Shown here one piece after another: positions 27,534-34,689 of a stretch of DNA of 64,000 bases. The position numbers were made by a program, and so were the translations under genes. Location of the stretch: the NCBI GenBank assembly GCA_023336205.1, contig JALQCR010000012.1, positions 102,129-166,128 of the forward strand, in the 5' to 3' direction. Source of the stretch: Pseudanabaena sp. Salubria-1 (GTDB taxonomy: Bacteria > Cyanobacteriota > Cyanobacteriia > Pseudanabaenales > Pseudanabaenaceae). Under the pieces are notes generated by a model, which was not told where the DNA came from, searched no databases, and saw only the letters and a program-made list of their open reading frames with translations. Position 1 is the stretch's first letter, and each line of letters opens with the position of its first letter.

Positions 27534-27589
27534 CAGTCGAGGGAAGACCAAGCTTCCACGATCCGAAAAGGTCAGACCTCCCGACTGTG
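27534..27589 (-). ncRNA. Structured leader RNA upstream of DUF3800
   Basis: Read on the minus strand the RNA starts about CCACAGTCGGGAGG. CAGTC pairs with GACTG and GGGAGG with CTTCCC (one G-U), with a 2-base bulge, and an inner CTTTT/GGAAG helix is possible. A T-rich tract (ATTTTAATTTTT) follows, so it can act as a terminator or attenuator about 30 bases before the DUF3800 start. From memory, several structured RNA motif families have been reported upstream of DUF3800 genes; I cannot say whether this belongs to one. Confidence 0.6.
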
Positions 27590-27595
27590 GTTCTT

Positions 27596-27604
27596 ATTAT
27601 AGCA
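27596..27604 (-). promoter_or_regulatory. Extended -10 promoter TGCTATAAT for the DUF3800 leader
   Basis: On the minus strand TGC is followed by a perfect TATAAT, with the expected start point 6-8 bases further on, exactly where the hairpin begins. No good -35 is present, which is usual for extended -10 promoters. It overlaps the stop of the ydcF remnant. Confidence 0.65.
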
Positions 27605-27719
27605 TTTGCAAAGCAGGATAACTCGTAGCGATCGCAATTTTTGCAGGAATTATGCTAAATAAACCAAAGGCGATCGCTAAAATCAGCCATACCAATCTAT
27701 GTTTGCTTTTTCTACTCAT
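27597..27719 (-). pseudogene. YdcF 5'-end remnant (repeat C), 40 codons
   Basis: The minus-strand frame MSRKSKHRLVWLILAIAF, continuing FGLFSIIPAKIAIA, matches the first ~31 residues of the ydcF gene at 26075, then diverges and stops within the DUF3800 promoter. It contains only the membrane anchor and cannot be functional as a DUF218 protein. Confidence 0.8.
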
Positions 27720-27810
27720 AGCGATCTCTATTGAAATTTCGTAAGTAGTGCTGCACTGCTGCAAATAGTTTGCCTTAGCTTTTCTGATCTGAATAGTATG
27801 GTAAATTGAT

Positions 27811-27819
27811 TGCTATGAT
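27811..27819 (+). promoter_or_regulatory. Possible extended -10 promoter of the first wzc-like gene
   Basis: TGCTATGAT (TG, one base, then a TATAAT-like hexamer) lies about 60 bases before the kinase start codon. No clear -35 is seen. Weak evidence. Confidence 0.3.
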
Positions 27820-27881
27820 AGATGTGTTGTTTTCCGAAAACTATATCATTTGCTTTAGAGTCCATCAAAGAATATTAATCT

Positions 27882-30029
27882 ATGACTACTGCCCAAGAAC
27901 AAGAAGATTCATCAATCGATCTATCCAGATTTTGGCATATTATCAGAAAACGTTGGGTTCTAACATCAATAGTGTTCGCTTCTGTGTTTGGCTTAACAGC
28001 TATTGTCACTTTTATCCAAAAACCAATTTACGAATCTGAAGGCAAATTAGTTTTCCCTAAAAAAAATACAGCTTCATCATTTTCATCACTCGCCAATTTA
28101 GCGGGCTTAGCAAACATCAGTAGTCCCATTGATACTGAATCTGAGATCATTCGCTCATACCCTATTGTTAGCAAAACTATTAGTTTCTTAGGACTCAAAA
28201 ACTCCGATGGGAAAACACTCCCTACTGACAGCTTTGTAAAAAATCTTAATTTGAAGTCTATCCGAGGAACTGATGTCTTGCAAATTTCTTATAGAAGTAC
28301 GAATCCGCAAGAATCCGCAAATGTGGTGAACACGATCATCAAAAACTACCTAGATAGTAATATTGATTCCAACCGTACTGAAGCAAAGGCTGCAAATGAA
28401 TTTTTATCTAGCCAATTACCCAAAGCTGAAGGGCAAGTAAAGGAAGCTGAAGCAAATTTACGAACCTTTAAAGAAAAAAACAAGCTAGTAATTTTAGACG
28501 TAGAAGCTAAAGCTGGGCTGGAATCTCTGAGTAGATTATACGCCACAATTAACGAAATCCAAGGTCAGTTGGCCGCAGTAGAAACTCGCTCTCAATCTTT
28601 GCAAAAAGAAATGAATCTCAATACTCAGGAAGCTAAAGATCTTACGGCTCTAAGCCAATCCACATCTGTCCAACAAGCTCTGACTGAGTACCAAAGTATC
28701 CAAAGAGATATAGCAGTAGCAAGGACTATTTATTCTGACCAACATCCTAATATTATGAGTTTAATGCTCAAAGAAGAAGCTCTAAAACAAGAATTAGGAA
28801 CAAGGGCTGCTCAAACTATTGGTAACTCTAAGTCCTTGCCTCAACAAAGTCGGCAGGTAGGACTACTTACGCAGTCTTTAACTCAAGACTTAGTCAAATC
28901 GGAAGTAGAAAAGTTGGCTTTAACAAGTCAATTAGAGGAACTCCAAAATGTATATACATATAATAGAAAACGTTTAGATAGCTTACCCAGACTAGAACAA
29001 GAACAGCTCCAGTTACAACGCCAGCTATTGGTAGCCCAAGGAACTTATGAACAACTGCTGAAACAGTTCCAGATAGTACGGGTATTAGAGAGCCAGAATG
29101 CTAGTGATGCAAGACTTGTCCAAGAGGGTTTAGTGCCGTCACGTGCTATATCTCCTACAATCCCCCTAAATTTAGGTTTAGGAGGACTTTTGGGAATTCT
29201 TTTAGGCTTGGGAACCGCACTGTTATTGGAGTCGATGGATAAATCGCTCAAAAATATTGAAGAAGCGACACTTTTACTGGATCTTCCTCTCCTAGGTACA
29301 GTTCCCTTCATAACTGGAAAGAGAAATAAGAGCATTGGTGATGGTAATCGAAATTCACCATTAATAGATCGATCGCATGCTGTGACTAATTCATTTGAGA
29401 TTATTTACGCTAATCTAAACTTTAGCCTTCCCGATCAAAAATTACAGGTAATCTTGGTTACTAGTGCAACGTCGGGAGAAGGAAAATCTTTTACGGCGGC
29501 AAACTTGGCAACTGTTATGGCCGCAAGGGGAATGCGAGTGTTACTAATAGATGCGGATATGCGCTGTCCCCGCCAACATAAAATTTGGCAAGAATTTAAT
29601 GTGAAAGGATTGAGCAATATTTTAATCAATGAAACAGATTTAGAAGATGCCATTCTTCATCCTTTACCCAATTTTGATCTGCTGACTGCGGGAACTTCCT
29701 CACCTAGTCCTACTACCTTGTTAGATTCTCATTCTATGGAGGATTTAATTGATAAGGCAAGAAATAATTATGATTTTGTGATCATCGATACTTCGCCTTT
29801 GATGGCTGTTGCCGATCCTCTAATTATTAGTAAGTTAGCGGATGGGATATTGTTAGTGGTGCGTCTTGGTCAAGTTCATTCTCAAGAGGTTGTCATGGCG
29901 AAGTCATTACTCGATCAATCTAAAACCCCTATTTTGGGAATGATTCTGAATGGAATAAGTGAACAAAATAGTTATGGTAGATATTATTACTATGGACGAG
30001 ATTATTATTTAAACAAAGAGGACAAATAG
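27882..30029 (+). CDS. Wzc-type polysaccharide co-polymerase / BY-kinase (Wzz domain + CpsD-like kinase)
   Basis: The first ~430 residues are a Wzz chain-length domain: a membrane helix near 30-50, a long periplasmic coiled coil and a second helix near 430-450 (LGLGGLLGILLGLGTALLLE). The kinase part has Walker A SATSGEGKSFTAANLA (about 531), Walker A' VLLIDADMRCP and Walker B FVIIDTSPL. It ends in a Tyr cluster, YGRYYYYGRDYYLNK, the autophosphorylation site of BY-kinases. It controls length and export of a Wzy-dependent polysaccharide at the inner membrane. A second, divergent copy lies at 53353-55692. Confidence 0.9.
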   Translation: MTTAQEQEDSSIDLSRFWHIIRKRWVLTSIVFASVFGLTAIVTFIQKPIYESEGKLVFPKKNTASSFSSLANLAGLANISSPIDTESEIIRSYPIVSKTISFLGLKNSDGKTLPTDSFVKNLNLKSIRGTDVLQISYRSTNPQESANVVNTIIKNYLDSNIDSNRTEAKAANEFLSSQLPKAEGQVKEAEANLRTFKEKNKLVILDVEAKAGLESLSRLYATINEIQGQLAAVETRSQSLQKEMNLNTQEAKDLTALSQSTSVQQALTEYQSIQRDIAVARTIYSDQHPNIMSLMLKEEALKQELGTRAAQTIGNSKSLPQQSRQVGLLTQSLTQDLVKSEVEKLALTSQLEELQNVYTYNRKRLDSLPRLEQEQLQLQRQLLVAQGTYEQLLKQFQIVRVLESQNASDARLVQEGLVPSRAISPTIPLNLGLGGLLGILLGLGTALLLESMDKSLKNIEEATLLLDLPLLGTVPFITGKRNKSIGDGNRNSPLIDRSHAVTNSFEIIYANLNFSLPDQKLQVILVTSATSGEGKSFTAANLATVMAARGMRVLLIDADMRCPRQHKIWQEFNVKGLSNILINETDLEDAILHPLPNFDLLTAGTSSPSPTTLLDSHSMEDLIDKARNNYDFVIIDTSPLMAVADPLIISKLADGILLVVRLGQVHSQEVVMAKSLLDQSKTPILGMILNGISEQNSYGRYYYYGRDYYLNKEDK

Positions 30030-30083
30030 GCGATCGCCAATAATAAATATTCTGAACAGTAAATTCTATATCATCTTAAAAGA

Positions 30084-30139
30084 GGATTTAGAGACCAAAT
30101 CCCTACATATTGGCTATGGGGACTTGGAGACCAAGCTCC
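30084..30139. repeat. Two tandem hairpins downstream of the wzc-like gene
   Basis: GGATTT (30084) pairs with AAATCC (30097) across a 7-base loop; CTTGG (30123) pairs with CCAAG (30131) across AGA, with further outer pairs. Both share GAGACCAA. They may terminate the kinase transcript or be a dispersed palindromic repeat. Confidence 0.5.
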
Positions 30140-30498
30140 TTTCTCAGCGTTCCACTTAACATCAGTTAAAACTTTGCTAGGATCCTACATTCAGTAGGTG
30201 ATCTGGGCAAAAAATTATTTACCACGAAAGAATGAGGGTTTCAGAGAGTCTATTCTCAATAGTAAAAATTTTATTGAATAATACTATCAATAAGTAAATC
30301 TCACTGTGAGTCTCAAAAAAAATGGGAAAATTCCAAAATGCTGTATTTATAAGGTTTTCTCTAATAAATGCTAATTCTCAAAAAACACCTGCTGAATGTT
30401 GGTAGGATAGGAGTCTAAGCTTTTTGGCTCTTAGTTGGGGAAAGGATAAATTGGATAATACAACCCACATTCCGCTCGTAATGGAAGGAAAAAAAGAA
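30140..30498. other. Non-coding interval, decayed sequence
   Basis: I find no gene here. The sequence is AT-rich and leads into the IS1634 fragment; it may hold the end of that element, but I cannot identify its terminal repeat. Confidence 0.4.
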
Positions 30499-30804
30499 TT
30501 AGGAAACAGGATCAGGGAGCAAATAATAGCGTTGGCAGGAAGGAGAAAAGAAATTCAAAATGTGAAGGCGAAGAGGAGACAAATTTGCAACTTGAGACAG
30601 GTTCTAAAAATAAACTAAATGAACCGCCATAAAACATTGAAAAACCCAACGCAAAGTTGGAGAATTAGTGGGTTTACCCAATTGATTGGGAATAGTATCT
30701 TGAGCGATAGCTAAGGCAAGTCTGAGTTGATGTTGGGCTAAATTATAAACGAGCAAGCAAAGCACCATAATCATGCCCAAAGCTTCAAATTGAAGTCTAG
30801 ACAA
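30499..30804 (-). pseudogene. IS1634-family transposase C-terminal remnant with frameshift
   Basis: On the minus strand FEALGMIMVLCLLVYNLAQ, QDTIPNQLGKPT and LRWVFQCFMAVHLV are the conserved C-terminal block of IS1634 transposases. The frame breaks near 30606. In another frame NLSQVANLSPLRLHILNFF and SPSCQRYYLL continue the family's end to a TAA at 30499. The catalytic part is gone. Confidence 0.75.
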
Positions 30805-30935
30805 TTTTATTAAGACAGGACTCTTATTACAGAAGGATTTTAGCTATTGTCAGCTTTTTTCGCAAATTCTGAAGAGTCAGTTTTTGGGTTGAACTTAAAT
30901 ATTAATAGTAAAAAATTAATAGTAAAAAACTTTAA

Positions 30936-31118
30936 ATGATTTCTATAAATGCAAAACATCCGACATTAACTGTAGGAATACCCACATACAATGAATCAGG
31001 TCATATAGAAAGAGTAATCAGAGGATTTCTGGCAACTGATTACCCAAACCTCATAGAAGTATTCGTTACCGACGGTGGTAGTACTGATAATACTGAAGAT
31101 ATAGTTAAAAAACTATAG
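30936..31118 (+). pseudogene. GT2 glycosyltransferase, N-terminal fragment
   Basis: Sixty codons remain: LTVGIPTYNESGHIERVI, then FVTDGGSTDNTEDIV is the nucleotide-binding start of a GT2 domain. The frame stops in TATAGCAATCCTAAATGAG, which I recognise as the end type of a cyanobacterial IS630 element, so an insertion removed the rest. The missing 3' part is not in the window. It lacks the catalytic DXD region and should be inactive. Confidence 0.8.
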
Positions 31119-31240
31119 CAATCCTAAATGAGTTGAGAGAAAGTAGAAATTGGAAAAATATTTTTAGAAGAGAAAAAACAACCGAAGAACTACAAGAACT
31201 TATCAAGTCAAATCAGGAGGCAAGAGAACTAACAAGAGGT
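31113..31240 (+). mobile_element. IS630-family element remnant (left end and start of HTH)
   Basis: It begins TATAGCAATCCTAAATGAG next to a TA dinucleotide. The frame at 31133-31240 reads TTEELQELIKSNQEARELTR, like the first helix of IS630 transposases. Similarity is lost afterwards and no right end is found. Confidence 0.55.
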
Positions 31241-31452
31241 GTATGGGGGGTCAACGCACGAAAAAGAAATTTTTGTACGCTAAGGCTATATTCCTTTGCT
31301 AGCCTATCTTCTAGCTAATGGAAAATATTCTACTTAGAATTCAAACTCTAGGGAGTGCAAAAAGTCTACTTTCCTCATTGGGCAATGTTGTCACTGGATA
31401 TTCTTGATTTCAGCCTGATTTCAGTGCGATAACCTGTGCCAGAATCATACCA
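31241..31452. other. Intergenic sequence without a recognised gene
   Basis: Nothing recognisable between the IS630 remnant and the palindrome cluster that ends the fcl gene. Confidence 0.4.
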
Positions 31453-31483
31453 AAACACAAAATGGCTACGCCATTTTGTGTTT
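31453..31483. terminator. 14-bp perfect hairpin, terminator-like
   Basis: AAACACAAAATGGC and its exact complement surround a TAC loop. It is the outermost of three palindromes beyond the fcl stop. Confidence 0.65.
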
Positions 31484-31486
31484 CTA

Positions 31487-31503
31487 AAACCCTTACTGGG
31501 TTT
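31487..31503. repeat. 6-bp hairpin between two longer palindromes
   Basis: AAACCC, loop TTACT, GGGTTT, followed by GATTTTT. Read on the plus strand it resembles a weak terminator. Confidence 0.5.
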
Positions 31504-31510
31504 GATTTTT

Positions 31511-31544
31511 AATTCACGAAAGTGTGGCCACACTTTCGTGAATT
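31511..31544 (-). terminator. 34-bp perfect palindrome just downstream of fcl
   Basis: AATTCACGAAAGTGTGG is followed directly by its exact complement with no loop. It lies 5 bp beyond the fcl stop codon and on the minus strand is followed by AAAAATC. A terminator or protein-binding palindrome is likely. Confidence 0.65.
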
Positions 31545-31548
31545 GATA

Positions 31549-32505
31549 TTAGACGGCATGTTGACGATACCAAGCGATCGTTTGATTTAAACCTTCACGA
31601 AAACCTACCTGTGCAGTAAACCCAAAAGCTTGTTTAGCCCTTTCCACATCGAGACAACGGCGCGGTTGTCCATTAGGTTTGTCCGTTTCCCAGACAATGT
31701 CGCCATCGTATCCCATTAATTCACAAATCAAATGGATCAAGTCCTTGATGGAAATCTCAGAGCCAGTACCAATATTTACAGGCTCTGACTCGTTATAAGT
31801 CTCTGATGCCATGACAATGCCCCTAGCTGCATCTTCAGAACAAACAAATTCTCTAGTTGGCGTACCATCTCCCCATACCGAAATTTGGCGATCGCCTTTT
31901 TGTTGTGCCTCATAAACCTTACGAATTAGTGCAGGAATTACATGGGAGCTACGCGGATCAAAGTTATCTTCTGGCCCATAAAGATTAACGGGCAGCAGGT
32001 AAATACCATTAAATCCATACTGTTGACGATATGATTGTAGCTGCACTAGCAGAGCTTTTTTGGCGACACCATAGGGAGCATTGGTCACTTCAGGATAGCC
32101 ATTCCAGAGATCTTCTTCTTTAAATGGTACGGGTGTAAAGTTGGGATAGGCGCAAATTGTGCCAACACAGACAAATTTTTGGACTTTAGCTTGATAAGCT
32201 GCATGGATTAGCTGTACACCCATCATCAGATTGTCATAAAAAAGTTCCGCAGGTTTTTCGCGGTTCAGTCCAATGCCGCCGACATGCGCCGCAAGGTGAA
32301 TAATTAAGTCTTGGTCTTGAACAACTTTTTCACAGACGGCAAGCGATCGCAAATCATCATCTTTTGATCTGGGTACAGTGATCAAATCTTTGCTCGCACC
32401 TGCGGCAATCAGTTGGGCAATCACCTGCTTTCCTAAAAAGCCAGCACCACCAGTTACTAGAATCTTTTGATCTTTGAATTGTAGTTTTGATTGATTGTCT
32501 GTCAT
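31549..32505 (-). CDS. fcl: GDP-L-fucose synthase
   Basis: This SDR makes GDP-L-fucose from GDP-4-keto-6-deoxymannose by epimerisation and reduction with NADPH. It has the Rossmann motif [41 protein letters not shown], the active-site YGVAKK and [10 protein letters not shown], all characteristic of Fcl/WcaG; 318 residues is the normal length. It follows gmd on the same strand, the usual order. Here gmd is truncated, so its substrate must come from another gmd copy if the pathway works. Confidence 0.92.
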   Translation of the reverse strand: MTDNQSKLQFKDQKILVTGGAGFLGKQVIAQLIAAGASKDLITVPRSKDDDLRSLAVCEKVVQDQDLIIHLAAHVGGIGLNREKPAELFYDNLMMGVQLIHAAYQAKVQKFVCVGTICAYPNFTPVPFKEEDLWNGYPEVTNAPYGVAKKALLVQLQSYRQQYGFNGIYLLPVNLYGPEDNFDPRSSHVIPALIRKVYEAQQKGDRQISVWGDGTPTREFVCSEDAARGIVMASETYNESEPVNIGTGSEISIKDLIHLICELMGYDGDIVWETDKPNGQPRRCLDVERAKQAFGFTAQVGFREGLNQTIAWYRQHAV

Positions 32506-32529
32506 AAAAATTTCTTCAGTAAAGTACGA

Positions 32530-32568
32530 GTAGATTAAAAGCCCTGCGTTGCAGGGCTTTTAATCTAC
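32530..32568 (-). terminator. 18-bp perfect hairpin between gmd and fcl
   Basis: GTAGATTAAAAGCCCTGC, loop GTT, then the exact complement. The gmd stop codon lies inside the stem. Read on the minus strand it is a GC-rich stem with a T-rich 3' arm, so it may attenuate transcription between gmd and fcl. Confidence 0.65.
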
Positions 32569-32926
32569 CAAGTCGATCCTTGTCCAATATTTCTCAATGT
32601 GGCAATATCCTGAGAATGCGTGCCTTTAGGATTAGGCAAGCCCAATGCTTCTAAATCTGCATCTACCATTAGCTCAACTAAAGCTTTGAAGGTAACTTTA
32701 GGCTCCCAGCCTAGCTTTTGTTTTGCCTTAGTTGAGTCGCCTAATAACAAATCCACTTCAGCAGGACGGAAATAGCGGGGATCAATCTCTACATAGTCCT
32801 CCCATTTGAGATTTACGTATGCAAAAGCCTCTTCTAAAAACTCGCGTACTGAATGGGTTTCCCCCGTGGAGATCACATAGTCATCGGGCTTTTCTTGCTG
32901 CAACATGAGCCACATAGCCTCTTGTA
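32565..32926 (-). pseudogene. gmd: GDP-mannose 4,6-dehydratase, C-terminal third only
   Basis: The remaining ~120 codons include [33 protein letters not shown] and [17 protein letters not shown], the substrate-binding end of GMD, and [13 protein letters not shown]. The Rossmann fold and catalytic Thr/Tyr/Lys are absent. Similarity ends at about 32926, where IS110-type sequence begins. A start at the internal ATG (32915) would give a non-catalytic peptide. Confidence 0.88.
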
Positions 32927-33424
32927 TCTAGGAAGAAAAGTAAAGGATAAAATCTTTACTAAGATCCAACAAGCAAAGGCAGAGATAAACTCGAGCAGCC
33001 CCTAGGGACACCAAGCCCGTAATGTAGATAGAGTCGTCTCTGCCCTAACAGTGGCAACAGTAAAGACTGGACAGTATCAGAGGTCGCCCAATGGGTAAAC
33101 CTGCATTCACAAGGATAGTTTAATACCACTGATTGCTTGATGGACAAATCTAGCAAGAGGACTGAAACCACTGATGAACAATAACAATGAAGTAAATGAT
33201 GTTTTAGGAATAGATATCAGCAAAGCCAAATTTGATGTAGCCTTAATCCAAGGCAACGCCAAAATCAAGAGCAAAGTATTTGGCAACAATCCTGAAGGAT
33301 TTGCTGAATTACAAGCATGGCTAAACCTTCAAAGTGTCACCAATTTACATAGTTGTATGGAAGCCACCAGCACTTACGGTAATGCCTTAGCCCGATTCTT
33401 AGTAGAGGCAGGGTACAAAGTAAG
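32927..33424 (+). mobile_element. IS110-family element, left part only
   Basis: It has a ~247-bp non-coding left end followed by the first ~84 codons of the transposase, the layout of IS110-group elements. The right part is missing; a MITE and an IS630 transposase follow. The left boundary is set by the loss of gmd similarity and could be off by some bases. Confidence 0.7.
32978..33173 (+). ncRNA. Putative IS110 bridge-RNA region
   Basis: The non-coding left end folds: GGCAGAGA (32978-32985) pairs with TCTCTGCC (33037-33044), with ACTC/GAGT inside, leaving internal loops like those that carry guide bases. IS110-group elements encode a bridge RNA in this position that pairs with donor and target DNA. 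Boundaries and guide bases are inferred, not known. Confidence 0.5.
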
Positions 33425-33427
33425 TAG
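33174..33427 (+). pseudogene. IS110-family DEDD transposase, N-terminal fragment
   Basis: About 84 codons remain: VLGIDISKAKFDVALIQG contains the first catalytic Asp, and CMEATSTYGNALARFLVEAG contains the Glu block of the RuvC-like domain. Similarity ends at GYKVS, just before the MITE; the frame then reads ~30 codons of the MITE to a stop at 33524. The serine-containing C-terminal domain is missing, so it is inactive. Confidence 0.8.
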
Positions 33428-33430
33428 GGG

Positions 33431-33586
33431 TAGCTACAGGATACGTGTAAAAACCTGCAAGATAGCCATCAAAGCTATACATAGAAAGGATTTCAAAAAT
33501 ATGTTTTTCTGCTTTTCGTGTTAAAAAAGTCAACGGTATAATGCGCGTTTGCGATCAATCTTGCAGGTTTTTACACGTATCCTGTA
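33431..33586. mobile_element. 156-bp MITE with perfect 31-bp terminal inverted repeats
   Basis: The left arm starts GCTACAGGATACGTGT at 33431 and the right arm at 33556-33586 is its exact complement over 31 bases. TA dinucleotides flank it at 33429-33430 and 33587-33588, the target duplication of IS630/Tc1-type transposases. It has no gene of its own. The left flank is IS110 and the right flank is IS630 transposase sequence. Confidence 0.88.
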
Positions 33587-33588
33587 GC

Positions 33589-34303
33589 TATCCCAGAGAG
33601 ATCAAAGAAAAACTACATGAAACAAAGACAATAGAAGTGAGCGTATCAGGATTGAGTCGTACGCTTAAGCGCTTAGAATTAGGGCGTAAAAAAAACTTTA
33701 GTAGCCAGCGAACAAGCGACAGAAAGAGTGAAAAAATTGCGTTATGAGTTTCGTCGTTGGCTAGATACGATAGATGTCAAAAACCTTGTATTCATTGACG
33801 AGACAGGGCTAAATCTAGCGATGACGAGGCTTTATGGTAGATGTCAAGGAGGATGTAGGGTATATGATGACCGTCCAGGTAACAAAGGTAGAAACATCAC
33901 TTTAATTGGAGCCATGAGTGATGAAGGGTTGATTGCTGCGATGACTTTTGCTGGTAGTCTCAACACCGCCAGTTTTTTGGTTTTCATTGAGAAAATACTA
34001 TTGCCTCGGTTATGGGTTGGGGCAATTGTCGCTATGGATAATTTGCCTGTACATTACGCTGCAATGGCTAAAACCCTAATTGAATCCGTTGGTGCTCAGG
34101 TTAAGTTCATCCCTCCCTATTCTCCTGATTTATCGCCAATCGAGTTATGTTGGTCAAAATTAAAAGAGATTATTCGCTCGGCTAAAGCTCGCACAATTTC
34201 GGCTCTTGACGACGCAATTACTATGGCTATTAATTCTATTACTGATGAAGATGCTCTTAATTGGTTTCATCATTGTGGGCTCTGCTTCGACCCTTTTAGT
34301 TAG
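33589..34303 (+). pseudogene. IS630-family transposase, 5' truncated and split over two frames
   Basis: The first part (to 33747) reads EIKEKLHETKTIEVSVSGLS, then RTLKRLELGRKK. After an A8 tract at 33688-33695 the family sequence continues in the next frame: TERVKKLRYEFRRWLD, VFIDETGLN, VAMDNLPVHYAA and YSPDLSPIELCWSKLKEI, giving the DDE triad, to a stop at 34303. The N-terminal HTH is missing. The A8 tract could be a frameshift signal or a decay mutation; with the front gone the element is probably dead but could be mobilised in trans if its ends exist. Confidence 0.75.
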
Positions 34304-34314
34304 CTCCTTTTGTG

Positions 34315-34671
34315 GCGGGTTTGATCGGTATTTGCTGTATATAGGCGATCGCACTGGTGAATCAGCTCAGAAGTTATGGGAATCGTTGCCTAGCGTCTAT
34401 CGCCAATGTGCGGTTATTTATACTGACTTCTATTCGTCTTATCCAGTTGTCCTGCCCAGCAAACGTCATAGGGCTGTCGGGAAAGAAACGGGAAAGACCA
34501 ACTATATTGAGAGATTCAACTGTACGTTACGTCAACGAGTATCAAGACTAGTTAGAAAGACCTTATCTTTTTCTAAGAAATTGGAAAATCACATTGGAGC
34601 CATTTGGAATTTTATTCATCATTACAACGATTCTTTACCTCCGTGTGCGTCCTTTCCTTTTTAGGACTACC
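34315..34671 (+). mobile_element. IS1-family element, 3' half
   Basis: It covers the second half of InsB and the right terminal repeat TCCTTTCCTTTTTAGGACTA (ending CC at 34671). The complementary 5' half, with the matching left repeat, lies at 58178-58636 on the same strand. Confidence 0.8.
34321..34664 (+). pseudogene. IS1 transposase InsB, C-terminal half
   Basis: The frame contains YIGDRTGESAQKLWESLP, CAVIYTDFYSSYPVV and KTNYIERFNCTLRQRVSRLV, the catalytic second half of InsB, ending in the terminal repeat. The zinc-finger/HTH InsA region and first catalytic Asp are missing. The same frame is open upstream into IS630 sequence, which is a junction artefact. Confidence 0.8.
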
Positions 34672-34689
34672 AAGTTAAACGGCTTTAAG

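Noticed and set aside
30424..30618. Plus-strand 64-codon open frame
   Set aside because: The opposite strand encodes the frameshifted end of an IS1634 transposase over the same bases, so this frame is its antisense shadow.
34594..34689. Longer start for the primase-helicase
   Set aside because: These codons lie in the IS1 3' end and its terminal repeat; they are not part of the gene.
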